Shown here piece after piece: positions 36,331 to 48,150 of a stretch of DNA of 64,000 nucleotides (the first letter of the stretch is position 1; the number at the start of each line of letters is the position of its first letter). The DNA comes from Atherinomorus stipes (taxonomy: Eukaryota > Chordata > Actinopteri > Atheriniformes > Atherinidae), in the NCBI GenBank assembly GCA_023101725.1, contig JALJCO010009074.1, positions 806,001-870,000 on the forward strand. Direction: 5' to 3'. The notes below the pieces were generated by a model, which saw only the letters and a program-made list of their open reading frames with translations, made no database searches and had not been told where the DNA came from. The translations under genes were made by a program, and so were the position numbers.

Positions 36331-37338
36331 TAGGGATGAGCGATACCAAAATTTTTCCTGTCGATACTATACCAATAGGTTATGGTACTTTTTTTTTTTT
36401 AATTGATGATATAGATACCAATACTTTTTGTCCCTTAAAGTTATACTGTGTAACTTTTGGCCGCTATGGGCACTAAACCTGTAACTTCTGACAGGCGCCA
36501 CAACCATCTCAAAATTGAAAAAGTCTCAGTCTCTGTTTTGGAAAAGTGTTGCAGACCACTTTGAAAAGCTGATTTTTAAGTCATCAAGCAACTAATCAAA
36601 GCGTTCCAGGTTACATGATCCAATGAGAGATGGCCCGCTCCTGAGAAGTTACAATGCCTGGGTTTTGAGAATGACAGCCCCCTCGGAGCAATGACATGCG
36701 TCAAGTATCTATATTGACCACAGAAATCAGCTGGATTTACTTACATTATATTCTAAAATTATTATTAATATATCATAATATTTGGCTAACATTGGGTTCA
36801 AAAGTTACACGGTATCACTTTAAATAAGTCCCCATTGTGCAGTTTGAATTAACATCTTGATTGCAAGGGCAATATTATATAAGTAAAACTTGAGAACAGA
36901 AGTACTGGAAAGAAATACTTTTAAAACAATAATAAATTATATTGATGAGTAAAATTAAACAAAAATAAGATTAAAAACTTCTTTCAATTATCAAATAACT
37001 TAAGTACAGGTCAAGATTATTTCAAATTATTCAGCCGAAAAGGTTCAAATATAAAATGTAAAAGTAATATTTTTTACCAAAACATAATGTGTAAAAACCA
37101 AACAAAACATCATCATCATCACTAACGGAAGCAGCATCATCATGACATCTGATAGGTTACTACCATCATGTGACACAGAAGCTAGACTCTGGCTACTTTC
37201 ACGCATCATTTCAGTGCTTAAAACTCTCAGAAGTGGAAATAAATTGCATGGTTTGTATCTGTACAGTGGTATTGTGATACTCAAAAAGTATTTTGTCTGG
37301 CTGGTATCGACTCCAAGGTATCGATATGCCCATCCCTA
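36331..37338. mobile_element. hAT-type repeat family I, with nested TTAA MITE
   Basis: Ends TAGGGATGAGCGATACC and GCCCATCCCTA. Flanks GTTGCTGT (36323-36330) and ATTGCTGT (37339-37346) are an 8-bp duplication with one change. Contains family B copy 2 (36439-36819). Confidence 0.85.
36439..36819. mobile_element. TTAA-flanked T2/Kolobok-like MITE, family B, copy 2
   Basis: Flanked by TTAA (36435-36438, 36820-36823). Ends are AGTTATACTGTGTAACTTT and its imperfect complement ending GGTATCACT. It lies inside the hAT-type element at 36331-37338, so it inserted later than that element. Confidence 0.83.
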
Positions 37339-37346
37339 ATTGCTGT

Positions 37347-39688
37347 TCTTCAGTAATTTTATCTAGATAAAAAAATGCAAATAATCATGAAATACTGAAT
37401 GAAAGTGAACAGACACTGCAGTTTTTCCAGGAATCTAGTGTTTTACTTCACACTACCAGCATACAAACACCAAAAGATATGGGAGAATTAGTTGCATTTC
37501 ACTTAATTATTGGGTGATAAAGTCTTACATCAAGTGATGAAAACAGAAGAACGTGTGTTTATAGTTCCACTGTGTCTAAAGGCATTTATTTCTTTATTTC
37601 CTCCAAGAACATGGCAGTCTTTGAGTTTAAGGATGAATAATCATTACTGTTTTATGACAGATACAAATTTGTACGCTAAAAATAATCCCAAATAATATTT
37701 CATTGCTTTGTTGAGAAGAATTTTCAGGATGTGGGTGGGTGAGGTTTGACAGCTGCCTTGACTTGTCAGTCATTTCTATTACAGTATCAACAACAGGCCG
37801 CCCACAGAGTGCTGCGGGATGCAGACTGTTTGCAAGCCACATTGTAGAAGAACAATGGCTCTTATTCCTTACCCAGCACTTCTCTTCCAGACATCATAAG
37901 GAAATATGACTTTGACTTTTGTTCACCTTTGCATCAGTTTGATAATTGTACATCCCAGTCTCACAATGTTTCAAAGTTTACGTCCTGTTCAACATGTACC
38001 TTGTTGTGATGATGGTGCGCCAAATTAAATTCCTGCATGGTAAATAAATGACTTCTTTTAGTATTGTGATTATTAAATTAAATGTTTTAAAACAATGTTG
38101 CTGCAACAGACTGGCGACCTGTCCAGGGTGTACCCCCCTGAACTGGATAAGCGGTACAGAAAATGATTGACTGACTGAAAACAATGTTGTCTAAATATAT
38201 TGAATAAGCTATTATGAGTTTGTTTTTCAGTATCCCAAAAAAAAAAGGCCTGTCTGAATAAAGAAAGATATTCCTCTACAAACTATGAGACGTTTGGCTG
38301 AAAATGCTTAAGATAAAAACTTAAAAGACCACTAGGCAACTTTTGGACTTGAAATAATGACATCTTGTTATACACATCATAAAAAATAATAAAATGTTTG
38401 TGCAACTCTATTCAACAGCGATCATTACCTCTAATGATGCCTGACTTGTGATTGATATCAGACCATGACATGCTATTTTTTTCCCCCAATCAGATTACTC
38501 TAGTAATCAGATTACATGTCATTTGTCCTCCCCAGCCACTGAACCACTTAGTGAAGCTTTAGATAAAGAGGTGATCTGCATTTTTATTTTGTACCAGCAG
38601 ATTATTTTTGTAATCTGATTCCATGTAATTAGTTACTCCCTCTCCTGGCATATCACTAGCTGCAGCTTTAGATAAAGCGGCGGCATAGTAAGGCTCTGTC
38701 AACGATCAGCATGGCAAAACTACTGGAGCTGTTGGTTATTAGGATGATTAATGTCAACGTTGTAACACACTAAATCTGAGACAGTCTGCTTCACACACAG
38801 ACACTCTTACGTTTGCACATTAATGCTGAAACACAATCAAATCTGCTGCCTGGAACTCAAAGCTCGACTTGAGTTACAAAGTGCTACTTGTGGTCTTTCC
38901 TGTTTTGCAACGTTTACCAGGTAACCGTGAAGTCAAATCTGAAATTGTCCCTTAGTATCTCCAAATCATGTACATCATGTCCCAAGCATTAAAAAGAAAT
39001 CACAGTCACCCTATGATGTATTATGTTAAAAGCTGGGGTAAGATAGGTTAGATACAACGTGGGCCTGTGTGTTAAAGATAGCACAGGATGCCTGAGGGTG
39101 TGTGACAGCAAACTAGAGCTGCCTGCTCTTTCTCTTCTTCCTTTTTCCTTTCTTTTTCTCTCTTTCTCAACACCTCCCAATTTTCCCCTTATCCCTCTCA
39201 TTTTCCTTTCTGCACCACACAGCTATAAAGACACTGTAGCTCTGAAGGCGAGGCAACCAGAGCAAGCTGGATCTCTCTCAGATTCTTCTCTGCTCTTAAC
39301 CATTTCAAATCTCTGGTGCCAAGGACACTGAGCAAGCTTAAAGTGTGAAAAGTAAAGCCACTTAGCAAGGAAAATAAGCGTATCACGTGGAGTGAGTTAG
39401 TGTGGCTATGTTCTCATCAACAAAAGTGTAGATGATTTGACACTATTTAGCAATTTCTGCCAAGATTTTTTGTCTTAAAAGATGAAAACATTTTTTTCCC
39501 CTCATTGCTCAATACATTTATACAGTAAGCCATTTAAAATAAAATAACAATTACATCATTTGGATGTGTCAGCGGGAGATTTCTTTCCACACCTGCACAA
39601 ACTTAAGTCTTGTTTGACAGAAAAAGAAACGCCTATGCCATTATATGCTGGAAATCTTTATTCAGCTTTCAGGTGAGCCTGATACCTA
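37347..39688. other. Intronic stretch with a LINE tail and a decayed internal duplication
   Basis: Around 38480-38700 two similar blocks (ATCAGATTACATGT..., CTTTAGATAAAG) follow each other. The L2-like tail at 38098 is listed apart. No gene. Confidence 0.45.
38098..38180 (+). repeat. Short L2-like LINE 3' tail
   Basis: GCGACCTGTCCAGGGTGTAC followed by GATAAGCGGTACAGAAAATG and a GACT microtandem. Internally deleted compared with 27075-27415 and on the opposite strand. Confidence 0.75.
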
Positions 39689-39871
39689 CACTGTAAAATG
39701 TTTAACTTAAAAGTATGAGTTCAAAGGTTGCCTTAAAAATTTAAGTTGAATGGAACGTCTTTTGTGTTTAAGATGTGTTTAAGTATTTTAAATTCTAATA
39801 ACAAAAGCTTGTTATTTTGACAGAAAATAATATTTTAAGACAACAAAAATGCCAAAATGTAATTTACAGTG
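39689..39871. mobile_element. MITE with CACTGTAAA ends, copy 1
   Basis: Ends CACTGTAAA and TTTACAGTG flanked by TA. The body is a reversed homologue of 31619-31810 (blocks GCCTTAAAA and TATTTTAA). TA targets point to Tc1/mariner-type mobilisation. Confidence 0.78.
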
Positions 39872-40582
39872 TAGCAGTTGTCTCCCAGCTAGCATTAAGC
39901 CGATGGTGGCGGCCTTTTGACTGATCAGATGGAGCGTCACTTTAACTCTCCAAGAGTTACACAGCCAGAGGAAAATGTATCTTTATTTCAGGCATAAACT
40001 TTTCAAAGAAGAAGTCACTGCTACTTAAATGAGCTATAGCAACCATTCATTTGTGTTAGCCTCAAATGCTACATCATTGACTGGTTTGTTTGCAGCAGTT
40101 GTGGCAGCAGAATATAGACCATGTGTTTCCTACACCAGGGTGATTCAAATCTGTGTAGGCAGGGAAACATGTAAAACCTGCAGGACAGGAGTTAAATACT
40201 GTCCGATATAAAAACCACTGTTCTGCTGGCTGCTTAATGGCTTCGGTTTAGCTGTGTCCATTAGACAGGTCCTTTTTACAGTAAATATAGAACTATGTTA
40301 CATGTAAAGGTACATGTTACTTTTTTTTTATTTTTTTTTTACTCATTTTAAAAAGGAACTTGATCTTGTGAAGTGTATGTGGTCCTATCAACTTTTTCAA
40401 CAGTATGTTGAAATATATATCCACGGAACATCTAGAGGGATGCAGACTAAAAGTATTAATTTCACCTCAAATTTTATCGCATATAAATGCTAGTTTTATA
40501 AATTTTGACAGGTGTAAAAAGTAAATATTTACATCTGATTACTATGCCGATGTCGGGATTCTTTGCCATTATTGTAGCATTA

Positions 40583-41061
40583 TGCTGCGTTCCATTTTCA
40601 TCGGAACTGGGAAGTGGGCACTGGGGGGTGACGTTACACCCGACCAACTTGCGTTCCAGCTCACTGGTCGGAAAACCAGTTAGCAACCTAGCAAAACAAC
40701 GTGTTTGCTAAGGCTATTGTTATTAGCCGTTGTTGGCACAGCAGGCGTTGTAGTTCACATATACGACATGAAAAATGTGAATTTCACTACAGCAGCTTCC
40801 CCCTACATCTGTATAAACCAATACAATGTGTACGATTGATTTATGCAACAAAATATTAGTAAGAAGTGTAAATAAATGTAACATTATAGAAGCTTCTAAA
40901 ACTGCTAACACAGGGCGCGGCCATCTTTAAATCTGAACTCGGAGCTGCGAGAGTTGTCCGACTTTCCGAGTGGGAAATCCGACTTCAGGGGGGCGTTCCA
41001 GTTGAAACTTCCTACTCGGAACTGGGAATTTCCGACTTCCGAGTTGAACTGGAACACAGCA
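40583..41061. mobile_element. PIF/Harbinger-type MITE, 479 bp
   Basis: Ends TGCTGCGTTCCA and TGGAACACAGCA are inverted repeats, flanked by TTA on both sides (40580-40582, 41062-41064). The interior repeats GGAACTGGGAA / TTCCGACTTCC-type blocks in both orientations. A 3-bp TTA duplication is typical of PIF/Harbinger. Confidence 0.83.
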
Positions 41062-41344
41062 TTAGCTCCAGAGTTGCTAGCTCAATTGCTATGTGTAGAA
41101 ACAGCATCTTCCTTGCCTTACATTTCTCAAATTCAAGCAGGCAAAAACCAAAGCAGGATGAGGGTGAAGGTAGCAAAGGGGCTCAAAAGCCCTGTGGAGG
41201 TTGCCATTTTTCTCCTGGACATGCAAATTAAACATTTGTTCATGCTAATTAACGATTAGCCGGTTCTGTAATGTTTTTAATTGAGAAAGCAAGTGTTAGC
41301 ACGCCATCTACTTGGGGAGGAATTAAACTTGTAGCTATCACCTT

Positions 41345-41345
<1 letters not shown>

Positions 41346-41375
<30 letters not shown>

Positions 41376-41379
41376 CACC
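41346..41379. repeat. AC microsatellite
   Basis: AC repeat of about 17 units with one GC interruption. Confidence 0.95.
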
Positions 41380-41402
41380 CAATAACTAAAAAAAAAGTTT
41401 GA

Positions 41403-41501
41403 CAAGCTAAAACATCAGCTAAAATGTGGCCAAAACCAGTCAAACTGGCTGGTCTAAGGTGGGCTTTGGCCACATTTTAGTTGGTGCTTTAGCTGGTCAA
41501 G
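41403..41501. repeat. Small palindromic element (hairpin)
   Basis: Left arm 41403-41434 and right arm 41465-41501 share the inverted block CTAAAATGTGGCCAAA, and the centre contains a second palindrome around CCAGTCAAACTGG. Confidence 0.7.
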
Positions 41502-41738
41502 TTGTGTTTTTTTCTTTTCCATAGGACTCTAAGCCCTGACCTTCTCTTCCTATACAGGATTAGTCAATGCAGCCAGACTAACAAGGCAAGGTAAAACATT
41601 TAAAAGTAGGGTGGATGATGTTTTCCAGGAGCATTTTTTACATGTTCCTTAAAGTCTTCTTTACACCCCTATTGCAGCCAATCAATTAAATATTCTGACA
41701 CAAAAAGTTTTAAAAAAATGAATCACCTATGGAACGGA

Positions 41739-42358
41739 CAGGGCTGGAAAATCCCCTTCCAATGAAATGAATTTCATTGGATGGGGCTGCGAACGGCCCA
41801 TGCTCATTGATTGAATGATTCTTATGTCCATCAAACTCGACTGTCGTTTGTCGCGCATCCAGTCCTCGTGCGCTCGCGACTCGCCGTGAGCATGTCACAG
41901 TGCAGACAAATGGAGACAAACATGGCTGCTCGCTGCTCTTATATGCCGCTGTTTGCTCTTAAAAAGAAAATACGGATGTGAATGAAGTCATGGAGGTGTT
42001 GGTGTTTGCAGTGAGGATGTTTTACACCGCAGAAGTTGGAGGTGAGATAATTATCACTTTTAGGAAACAGGGTTTCGCTGTTGTTTACTGGGAAGCTAAC
42101 AAGCTAGCCACTCTGCTGCTCTTGGTTATGTCTCGGTTACAATCATCCACGCACGTGTTCCTGTGCCCCGGAGGCGTGGTTCCAGGGGGGTGTACTGTAT
42201 ATTTTTTCAAATGTAGCTTGTTCAAACCGTATTTCCAAGATCCCCGACCCTGCCTTTAAAATAACAACAGGAAAAGTAGAAACATGAAAATGCACACTAA
42301 TTTAAACTAATTTGAACTAATTTAATCACATGTAACGTCTTCCCTCCTTCCAGCCCTG
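41739..42358. mobile_element. Possible hAT-like element with 11-bp perfect inverted ends
   Basis: CAGGGCTGGAA at 41739-41749 and its exact complement TTCCAGCCCTG at 42348-42358. The 8-bp flanks do not match, so the boundaries are not proven. A 93-codon frame inside has no recognisable domain. Confidence 0.5.
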
Positions 42359-44483
42359 GTCACAGCGTGCACCGTAGCACCAACCTGAACTGCACAGAAC
42401 TGAGCCTCGCTGTTAAAGCTGTACCGCAGTAACAGGCCATGAAAGCCTTCATGATGCTCCTGTGACTCCTATTTCAGACTAAGCACACTTGCAAAGAAAG
42501 AACTGTGGTATGAAAAAGCTTATGCATGGATTCACTTGTTTTAGTAAATAACAAATAATACGAAGTAAATGTCACCATGAACAAACATGACAATAGCAGC
42601 TTCCTCTACAGTAGATCAAAAGGCCACCGGGCTGATTTGAAAAAGATTTTCATCAGATTTGATTGTCAACATACAGTATTTAAATACAGTCATTAAACTT
42701 TCCTATAATGATGTCATAATAACTAATAATTCATAGATTGTAAGTGCAGAGATTAAACCACATGCACTTCCAATTGTTTGTGTTAAAATGTTCTAAACAG
42801 TGTATGAGTTCAGTGTTATTTATTGTACATTCTGTACCCTTTTCTTTCATTTGTAGCAGCCATATGTTAATAAATTGAAGTAAATTGTCTTAATGAATAA
42901 GGAGCAATGGGTTTTAGTTTCAGTGAATTTACTTGATTGTTTTTGGAAACAGCTATGTGCCTTTTGCACTGTTTCAAGAACGCCTTCCTAACAATCTTTG
43001 ATGTGTTGCCTGTTAGTATCGGAAATGTTCTGGTTTGAGCTTAAAGCCACTCAGATTTGGAAACAGTTTAATTTGTTATGAAGCCCTCAAAAACCACAAA
43101 ACCCAAAAGCTGGTTTAGTAATATGAATGAAAAAGAAAGGGGAAACTGCTCAATTGCTGATACATAGCATCGTCAGAAAACTTGGACTTAGCTACTGTAT
43201 GTGCTCCCACAGCTTTGGGATTAATGATGAACTGAGGTGACAAGCTCATTACAGTTTGCCTTATTATTGCTCAGATACAGTGAGGATGAATAACAAGGTG
43301 TGCGACAGGATTAGGCGGCATGACTTGACCGATTTGACAATCTGAGGTCACAATCAGGGAGAGTCGCGTCACAGCATTCACACAATGACTGGATATGCAT
43401 GAATGCACACTCTCACACAGTACATGAGTAATAAGCCCGTGCTGCCTATGACAGATTAAAATACAGGGAATGATTTAAGGCGGCAACAAAGCAGATTTTG
43501 AGGGAATTTCCAATCAAAGTTCTGAAACTGCAGTTGGAAGCATCCATGTTGTTATATCCTACATGTAACATATCGTCTCTTTTCTTTAACCCACAGATGA
43601 AAATGTGGCGGTCTCACACAGACAGAAAGAAAACCAAGTGAATCATGGGAGAAATAGTACAAATGCAGTGAATCTATGTCATCAGCACAGAGCTTTGCCT
43701 GGTGAATCTGGTGAATGTGGGACCTGATGTTGTCAGATTCAGTTTGACTATGGATTGAGAAGAAATGGAGTGTGTATGTGTGTGTGAGAGAGAGAGCCCA
43801 TGCGTGTGATGGATCCCTCTGAAGTGTGTTTTATTGGGTCAAGTTTGCTTTTACACATAAAGACATAGTCACAGTTTTCCCATCATAGGATCACAAATAA
43901 ACTAACATCACAACTCACATGTTTTCATCTCCATGCAGGCACCCGTCTACATTTTTACACAAACACTAAATTTCTTTCCATTTAAATTATATTCCAGAGG
44001 ATTTTTTTTAAGTTATATTAACATAGTTTTTGTTGTTGTTTTTACCCTTTTCAGATCCTTTTGAACCATTGTGTATTTGTTTTAATTTTTTATATGATCC
44101 CAATAAAAACTTTACTTTTACTAATTCAGGTCTGAAATATCCCTTGAAATGTCTAAATCAGGCTACCGGAGCATTTTACCTAAAATTTGACTCATCAGTG
44201 TGACCTGACTGCGGATTTTGTTCAGTTCCAGCAGACTGATGCAGGTTTGTTAGCACTCTGAGGCTTGTCTGGACGGAAAGATGGAGCACTAAGATTGCTG
44301 AAAACTTCCTGTATGGTGAAAAAATGATGGAAGAAGATAACATTTTAACTTTCCTTCCCTCAGAAGAGTATAAATGATGTCACTAGTATGTCTTTAGTGA
44401 GACTTGGTAAGAGATGTTTCAGCTGCACAGCTGACTGGACTGTGTGTGTCCTGTTGATTCTGGTCAGGCGGTTTGTTAAGTTA
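42359..44483. other. Intronic stretch, nothing recognised
   Basis: No gene, and no repeat with defined ends. Confidence 0.5.
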
Positions 44484-44491
44484 TCCTAGAT

Positions 44492-44713
44492 CAGAAGTGC
44501 CTAAGTCCGGTCTTCAAGAGCTACTCTCCTGCAATACTCAGAACATACCCTCTCCAACACACCTGAAAAAAATGGCTAATTCCCTCATGCATGTCATTCA
44601 GCTCTGCAGAGGCCTGGTAACGAGGCTTTCATTTGATTCAGGTGTGTTGGAGAAGGGATGCAACCAAAATGTGCAGGACAGTAGCTCTCAGGGACTGGAT
44701 TTGGACACCCCTG
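44492..44713. mobile_element. hAT-type MITE, 222 bp
   Basis: Starts CAGAAGTGCCTAAGTCCGG and ends GGATTTGGACACCCCTG, imperfect inverted repeats. The flanks TCCTAGAT (44484-44491) and TCCTAGGT (44714-44721) are an 8-bp duplication with one change. The layout resembles the element at 22574, but it is a separate family. Confidence 0.87.
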
Positions 44714-45024
44714 TCCTAGGTGCTCTATGCTGGGATAGTTAGTCTGCAAGAGTGTTCGGATTACTTGTGAAAACCAAAGTAAGATCAATGCAGATATAAA
44801 GATGCAGTTTATTCTAGGAGAACATTGTAATTTAACTAAATGTGCAGTATGACTTATTCTAGCAGTCAGTGGTTTCAATCCTGTGGCCGATCGGTATAAC
44901 AAACCGTTCTGCACCCTGAGCCTGATGGACCAACTGTTTGATCTCTTGGAATGCAGATATTTTCTTCTTTTTTTTTACCCGCATCTGGTGTAATGTCACA
45001 GCTTGAAGGCAATAACTATTAAGC

Positions 45025-45705
<681 letters not shown>

Positions 45706-45748
<43 letters not shown>
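45706..45748. repeat. ATAG microsatellite, right part
   Basis: About ten further GATA units directly after the inserted element, continuing the tract at 45025-45165. Confidence 0.95.
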
Positions 45749-46002
45749 GGGAGAGAAAAGTGTGTGTTAAATGTTAAAAACTGAGCATTTGTGTTGAAAT
45801 GGATGCTGAGTACATACAGAATAGTGTGGGCATGTAAGCCTATGTGTAGGCATGTGAGTGCAAATGCAGGACTGTGTGAATGTGTGTGTGGGCATGCAGG
45901 GATTGATCTGCTTGTGTGCCTGAGTGGGGTGTTTTTGGTGCATCCTTGCATGTATATATGGCTTCCCTGCATGTATCTGAGCCTCTTGTGTCTCCAGCTC
46001 AC

Positions 46003-46213
46003 CTTCCAGGCAGCAGGTCCTCCAGAGACCCGAGTGCGTCATCACCTCCTCGTTCTTCTTGCTGGTCTCGTTCTCGTTGGTGCTCTTGATCTTGCAGACG
46101 CCACGTGAGTACAGCCAGTAGTCTGTCCCCACAGCGATGGTCATGAGGCTGAAGGCGGCGAAGGCCCCCACCGTGGTCAGCAGCATCTGAACTCCGCGAT
46201 CAAAAACACCCAT
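46003..46213 (-). CDS. cacng2: First coding exon of voltage-gated calcium channel gamma-2 subunit / TARP gamma-2 (stargazin), partial gene
   Basis: Encodes 70 full codons plus one base, starting [20 protein letters not shown] and ending at CCLE(G). Stargazin is a four-pass membrane protein of the claudin-like family that traffics AMPA receptors to synapses and modulates their gating. Visible here are a short cytoplasmic N-terminus, transmembrane segment 1 (about residues 10-30), the start of the first extracellular loop, an N-glycosylation sequon N48-E-T, and the family motif G62-L-W-R-T-C-C68. The start is chosen because the length from Met to the donor matches known gamma-2 exon 1 and the context is strong (A at -3, G at +4). 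The exon ends in phase 1 at a GTGAGC donor (GT is the complement of 46001-46002). Vertebrate gamma-3 starts differently (MRMCDRGIQ), so gamma-2 is preferred; the fish a/b paralogue is not decided. Exons 2-4 were not found in the window. Confidence 0.93.
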
Positions 46214-46495
46214 GTTGCCGCATTCCACGAAAGGGGGGCCCCCTTTCCTCTTGATGTACAGAAAGTAAATATTTGAAAGTTTGCGTCGCCACGCCAGCTC
46301 GGACAATGGGGGGTGGGCGGCGTCGGGTGGACGACGGTAACGGGGGACTGCTGGGAGGGCGGGGGAGTTAGGGGAGCTCGGGGGAAATCGTATGGTTGGT
46401 TTTTGGGGGGTTACAGCAAACAGGTGAAAAATAAGAAAAGGATGAAGATTTGAGGTGGAGTATTTGTTGTTTGGCCCAACTCGCAGGTCAAACAC
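46214..46495 (-). other. Sequence immediately 5' of the cacng2 start, probable 5' UTR, open in frame
   Basis: The reading frame of the exon stays open for 94 codons upstream, from an ATG at 46495 to the accepted start at 46213. The extension is proline-rich and basic and has no resemblance to the short cytoplasmic N-terminus of known gamma-2 proteins. The GC-rich, CpG-containing part lies at about 46220-46390. It is read as 5' UTR; a splice acceptor or a transcription start inside the stretch would also explain it. Confidence 0.5.
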
Positions 46496-47589
46496 ACTTT
46501 GGTGACGACAACAAAACCCTCAGCTGCAAAGTTTTCAAAATTCTAGTCCTCAAATGGAAGAAAGTTGCTGTTCTGGAAAAAAAAAAATGTTGACCTAAAA
46601 ACACAGGCTTCTAGCAGATCCCACAAGAGACCTGGTCTGGGATCTGGGCCTACTTTGTTGAGTTTGAAGGCCTCTAAACGTCAAACTCTGAAAAAAGGCC
46701 AAGATAATGAGAAGATGGAGGATTTTGCTAAGCTTCTCTTGACTGTTGTAGCCCTGATTTTGGCTTTGGAGCTGACTAAAGCAGCCGTTACATATAATAC
46801 AATCCTCACAGCTTCACTGGTGATGTATGGAAAATGTGCATCATGTACTGTTTGATTTATCCCACATGGACCATCACATGCAGCCTACACTGTCATCCTC
46901 CTGCTCACACACACTCACTCAGACCAAAACTTTCATCCGCACACACCTGTACATGGATGAGCAGCCGCATGCATGCAGTGTGAATTAATTCATACTGAAA
47001 AGGGATGAAGAAACGGGGGGTGGGGGTGGAGTGTGGTTAAGACTAACACAGTTGGCGGCCTGGTTTCTTTAAAAAGCCTCCAAAAGAAACAAAAGCAGAG
47101 CTCTCCAATGGAGGATGACACAATTCAGTGATGGGATCTGACTATCTTGATGTCAGCAAAATGATCATGGAGGTTCATCTCTTACACCAAGCTATATTAG
47201 AACATGTATTCAGTGGGAAAAGGGTGATGGGAGACAGGCAAGACAGACAGGCAGGGCCCAGAATATGTGGAGAAAATCAGAACTAGATGTACTGGAAGAA
47301 ACGAGAGAACAAATTTGAATCAACAAAATCAAGTGATACCCTAAATCAAGAGCAGGAACCTAAATAATGCCAAATATTAACTGGTACATGACTGCCACGA
47401 AACCCAGTCATTCCTTTGCAGATGATGGAAAATAAACCAACCAGGGACGAGCAACCCCTCTCTCCAAATAAGAAGCTAAACAGACAAAAAGAGAGAAAAA
47501 AAGATGAAAAATAATAAAAAATCAAACAACAGCCTGCTTAGTTTTCCTTTTTTCTAAAATTCTGATCCCCAGTTTCCATATGTGGTCCC
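46496..47589. other. Upstream stretch without recognised features
   Basis: No gene or repeat was recognised between the exon's 5' flank and the CpG-richer block. It could be 5' UTR or a 5' UTR intron. A 96-codon plus-strand frame at 46565-46855 has no recognisable domain and is not called. Confidence 0.4.
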
Positions 47590-47960
47590 TAGACCTTTCT
47601 CCGGCAACAGTGGAAATCTGCTATTAGGGGATTGGGGCAGCGGTAGCGACGGCAGACCGCGGAGAAAGGGGCGCATCCAGGCGAAGAGGCCGAGCATCAC
47701 CGGTCATGCAGCCGGTCGCAGGAGTGTGGAGGATGCGAAGAGATGGACGAAGCTTCCCGTAGCGTCAGAGCCTCTTCCTCCTGGATCCAAACGATCCTAG
47801 ACGGTTATATCACGGCCAACCGAAGAACAACGAGCGCGCACACACACGCAGCCACTTACTGTCATCACATAGAAATGATCGGACGCAATCAAAAGGCAGT
47901 AATTTGGGGAAAAGCTGGCAGACGTGGGGTGCAGGGGGGTTGTGTGCGCAAAAAGAAGAG
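47590..47960 (-). promoter_or_regulatory. CpG-richer block, candidate cacng2 promoter / distal 5' UTR
   Basis: This block has clearly more CpG dinucleotides than its AT-rich surroundings (for example around 47640-47700 and 47740-47840). It lies 1.4-1.7 kb upstream of the start codon and is followed further upstream by a purine-rich tract (48020-48150). No TATA box was recognised. Assignment as promoter or non-coding first exon is inference from position and composition. A 72-codon plus-strand frame here is treated as chance. Confidence 0.4.
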
Positions 47961-48126
47961 GAAAATTTCAAGTCGAGCAACACATCAATCCTCGGTTTCC
48001 TCGTTTTTCTTCTTCGCAGAGCTGAGATAGAAGTGGAGAGAGGAGAGGAGGAGGAAGAGGAGGGGGTGGATGATGGTTAGAAGCAGGGGATGAAAAAAAT
48101 CGACACAACCAGAGAGGAGGAAGAGG

Positions 48127-48150
48127 GAGAGAGAGAGAGAGAGCGAGAGA
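48127..48150. repeat. GA microsatellite in a purine-rich tract
   Basis: GA repeat with a single C interruption, within a purine-rich block (about 48020-48150) upstream of the candidate cacng2 promoter. Confidence 0.85.

Noticed and set aside
45767..46000. Continuation of the stargazin exon frame past 46003
   Set aside because: It is read-through into intron 1 after a consensus GTGAGC donor; the sequence past CCLEG does not resemble the protein.
47582..47800. 72-codon plus-strand frame in the CpG-richer block
   Set aside because: Antisense to the candidate promoter of cacng2; GC-rich DNA gives long chance frames.
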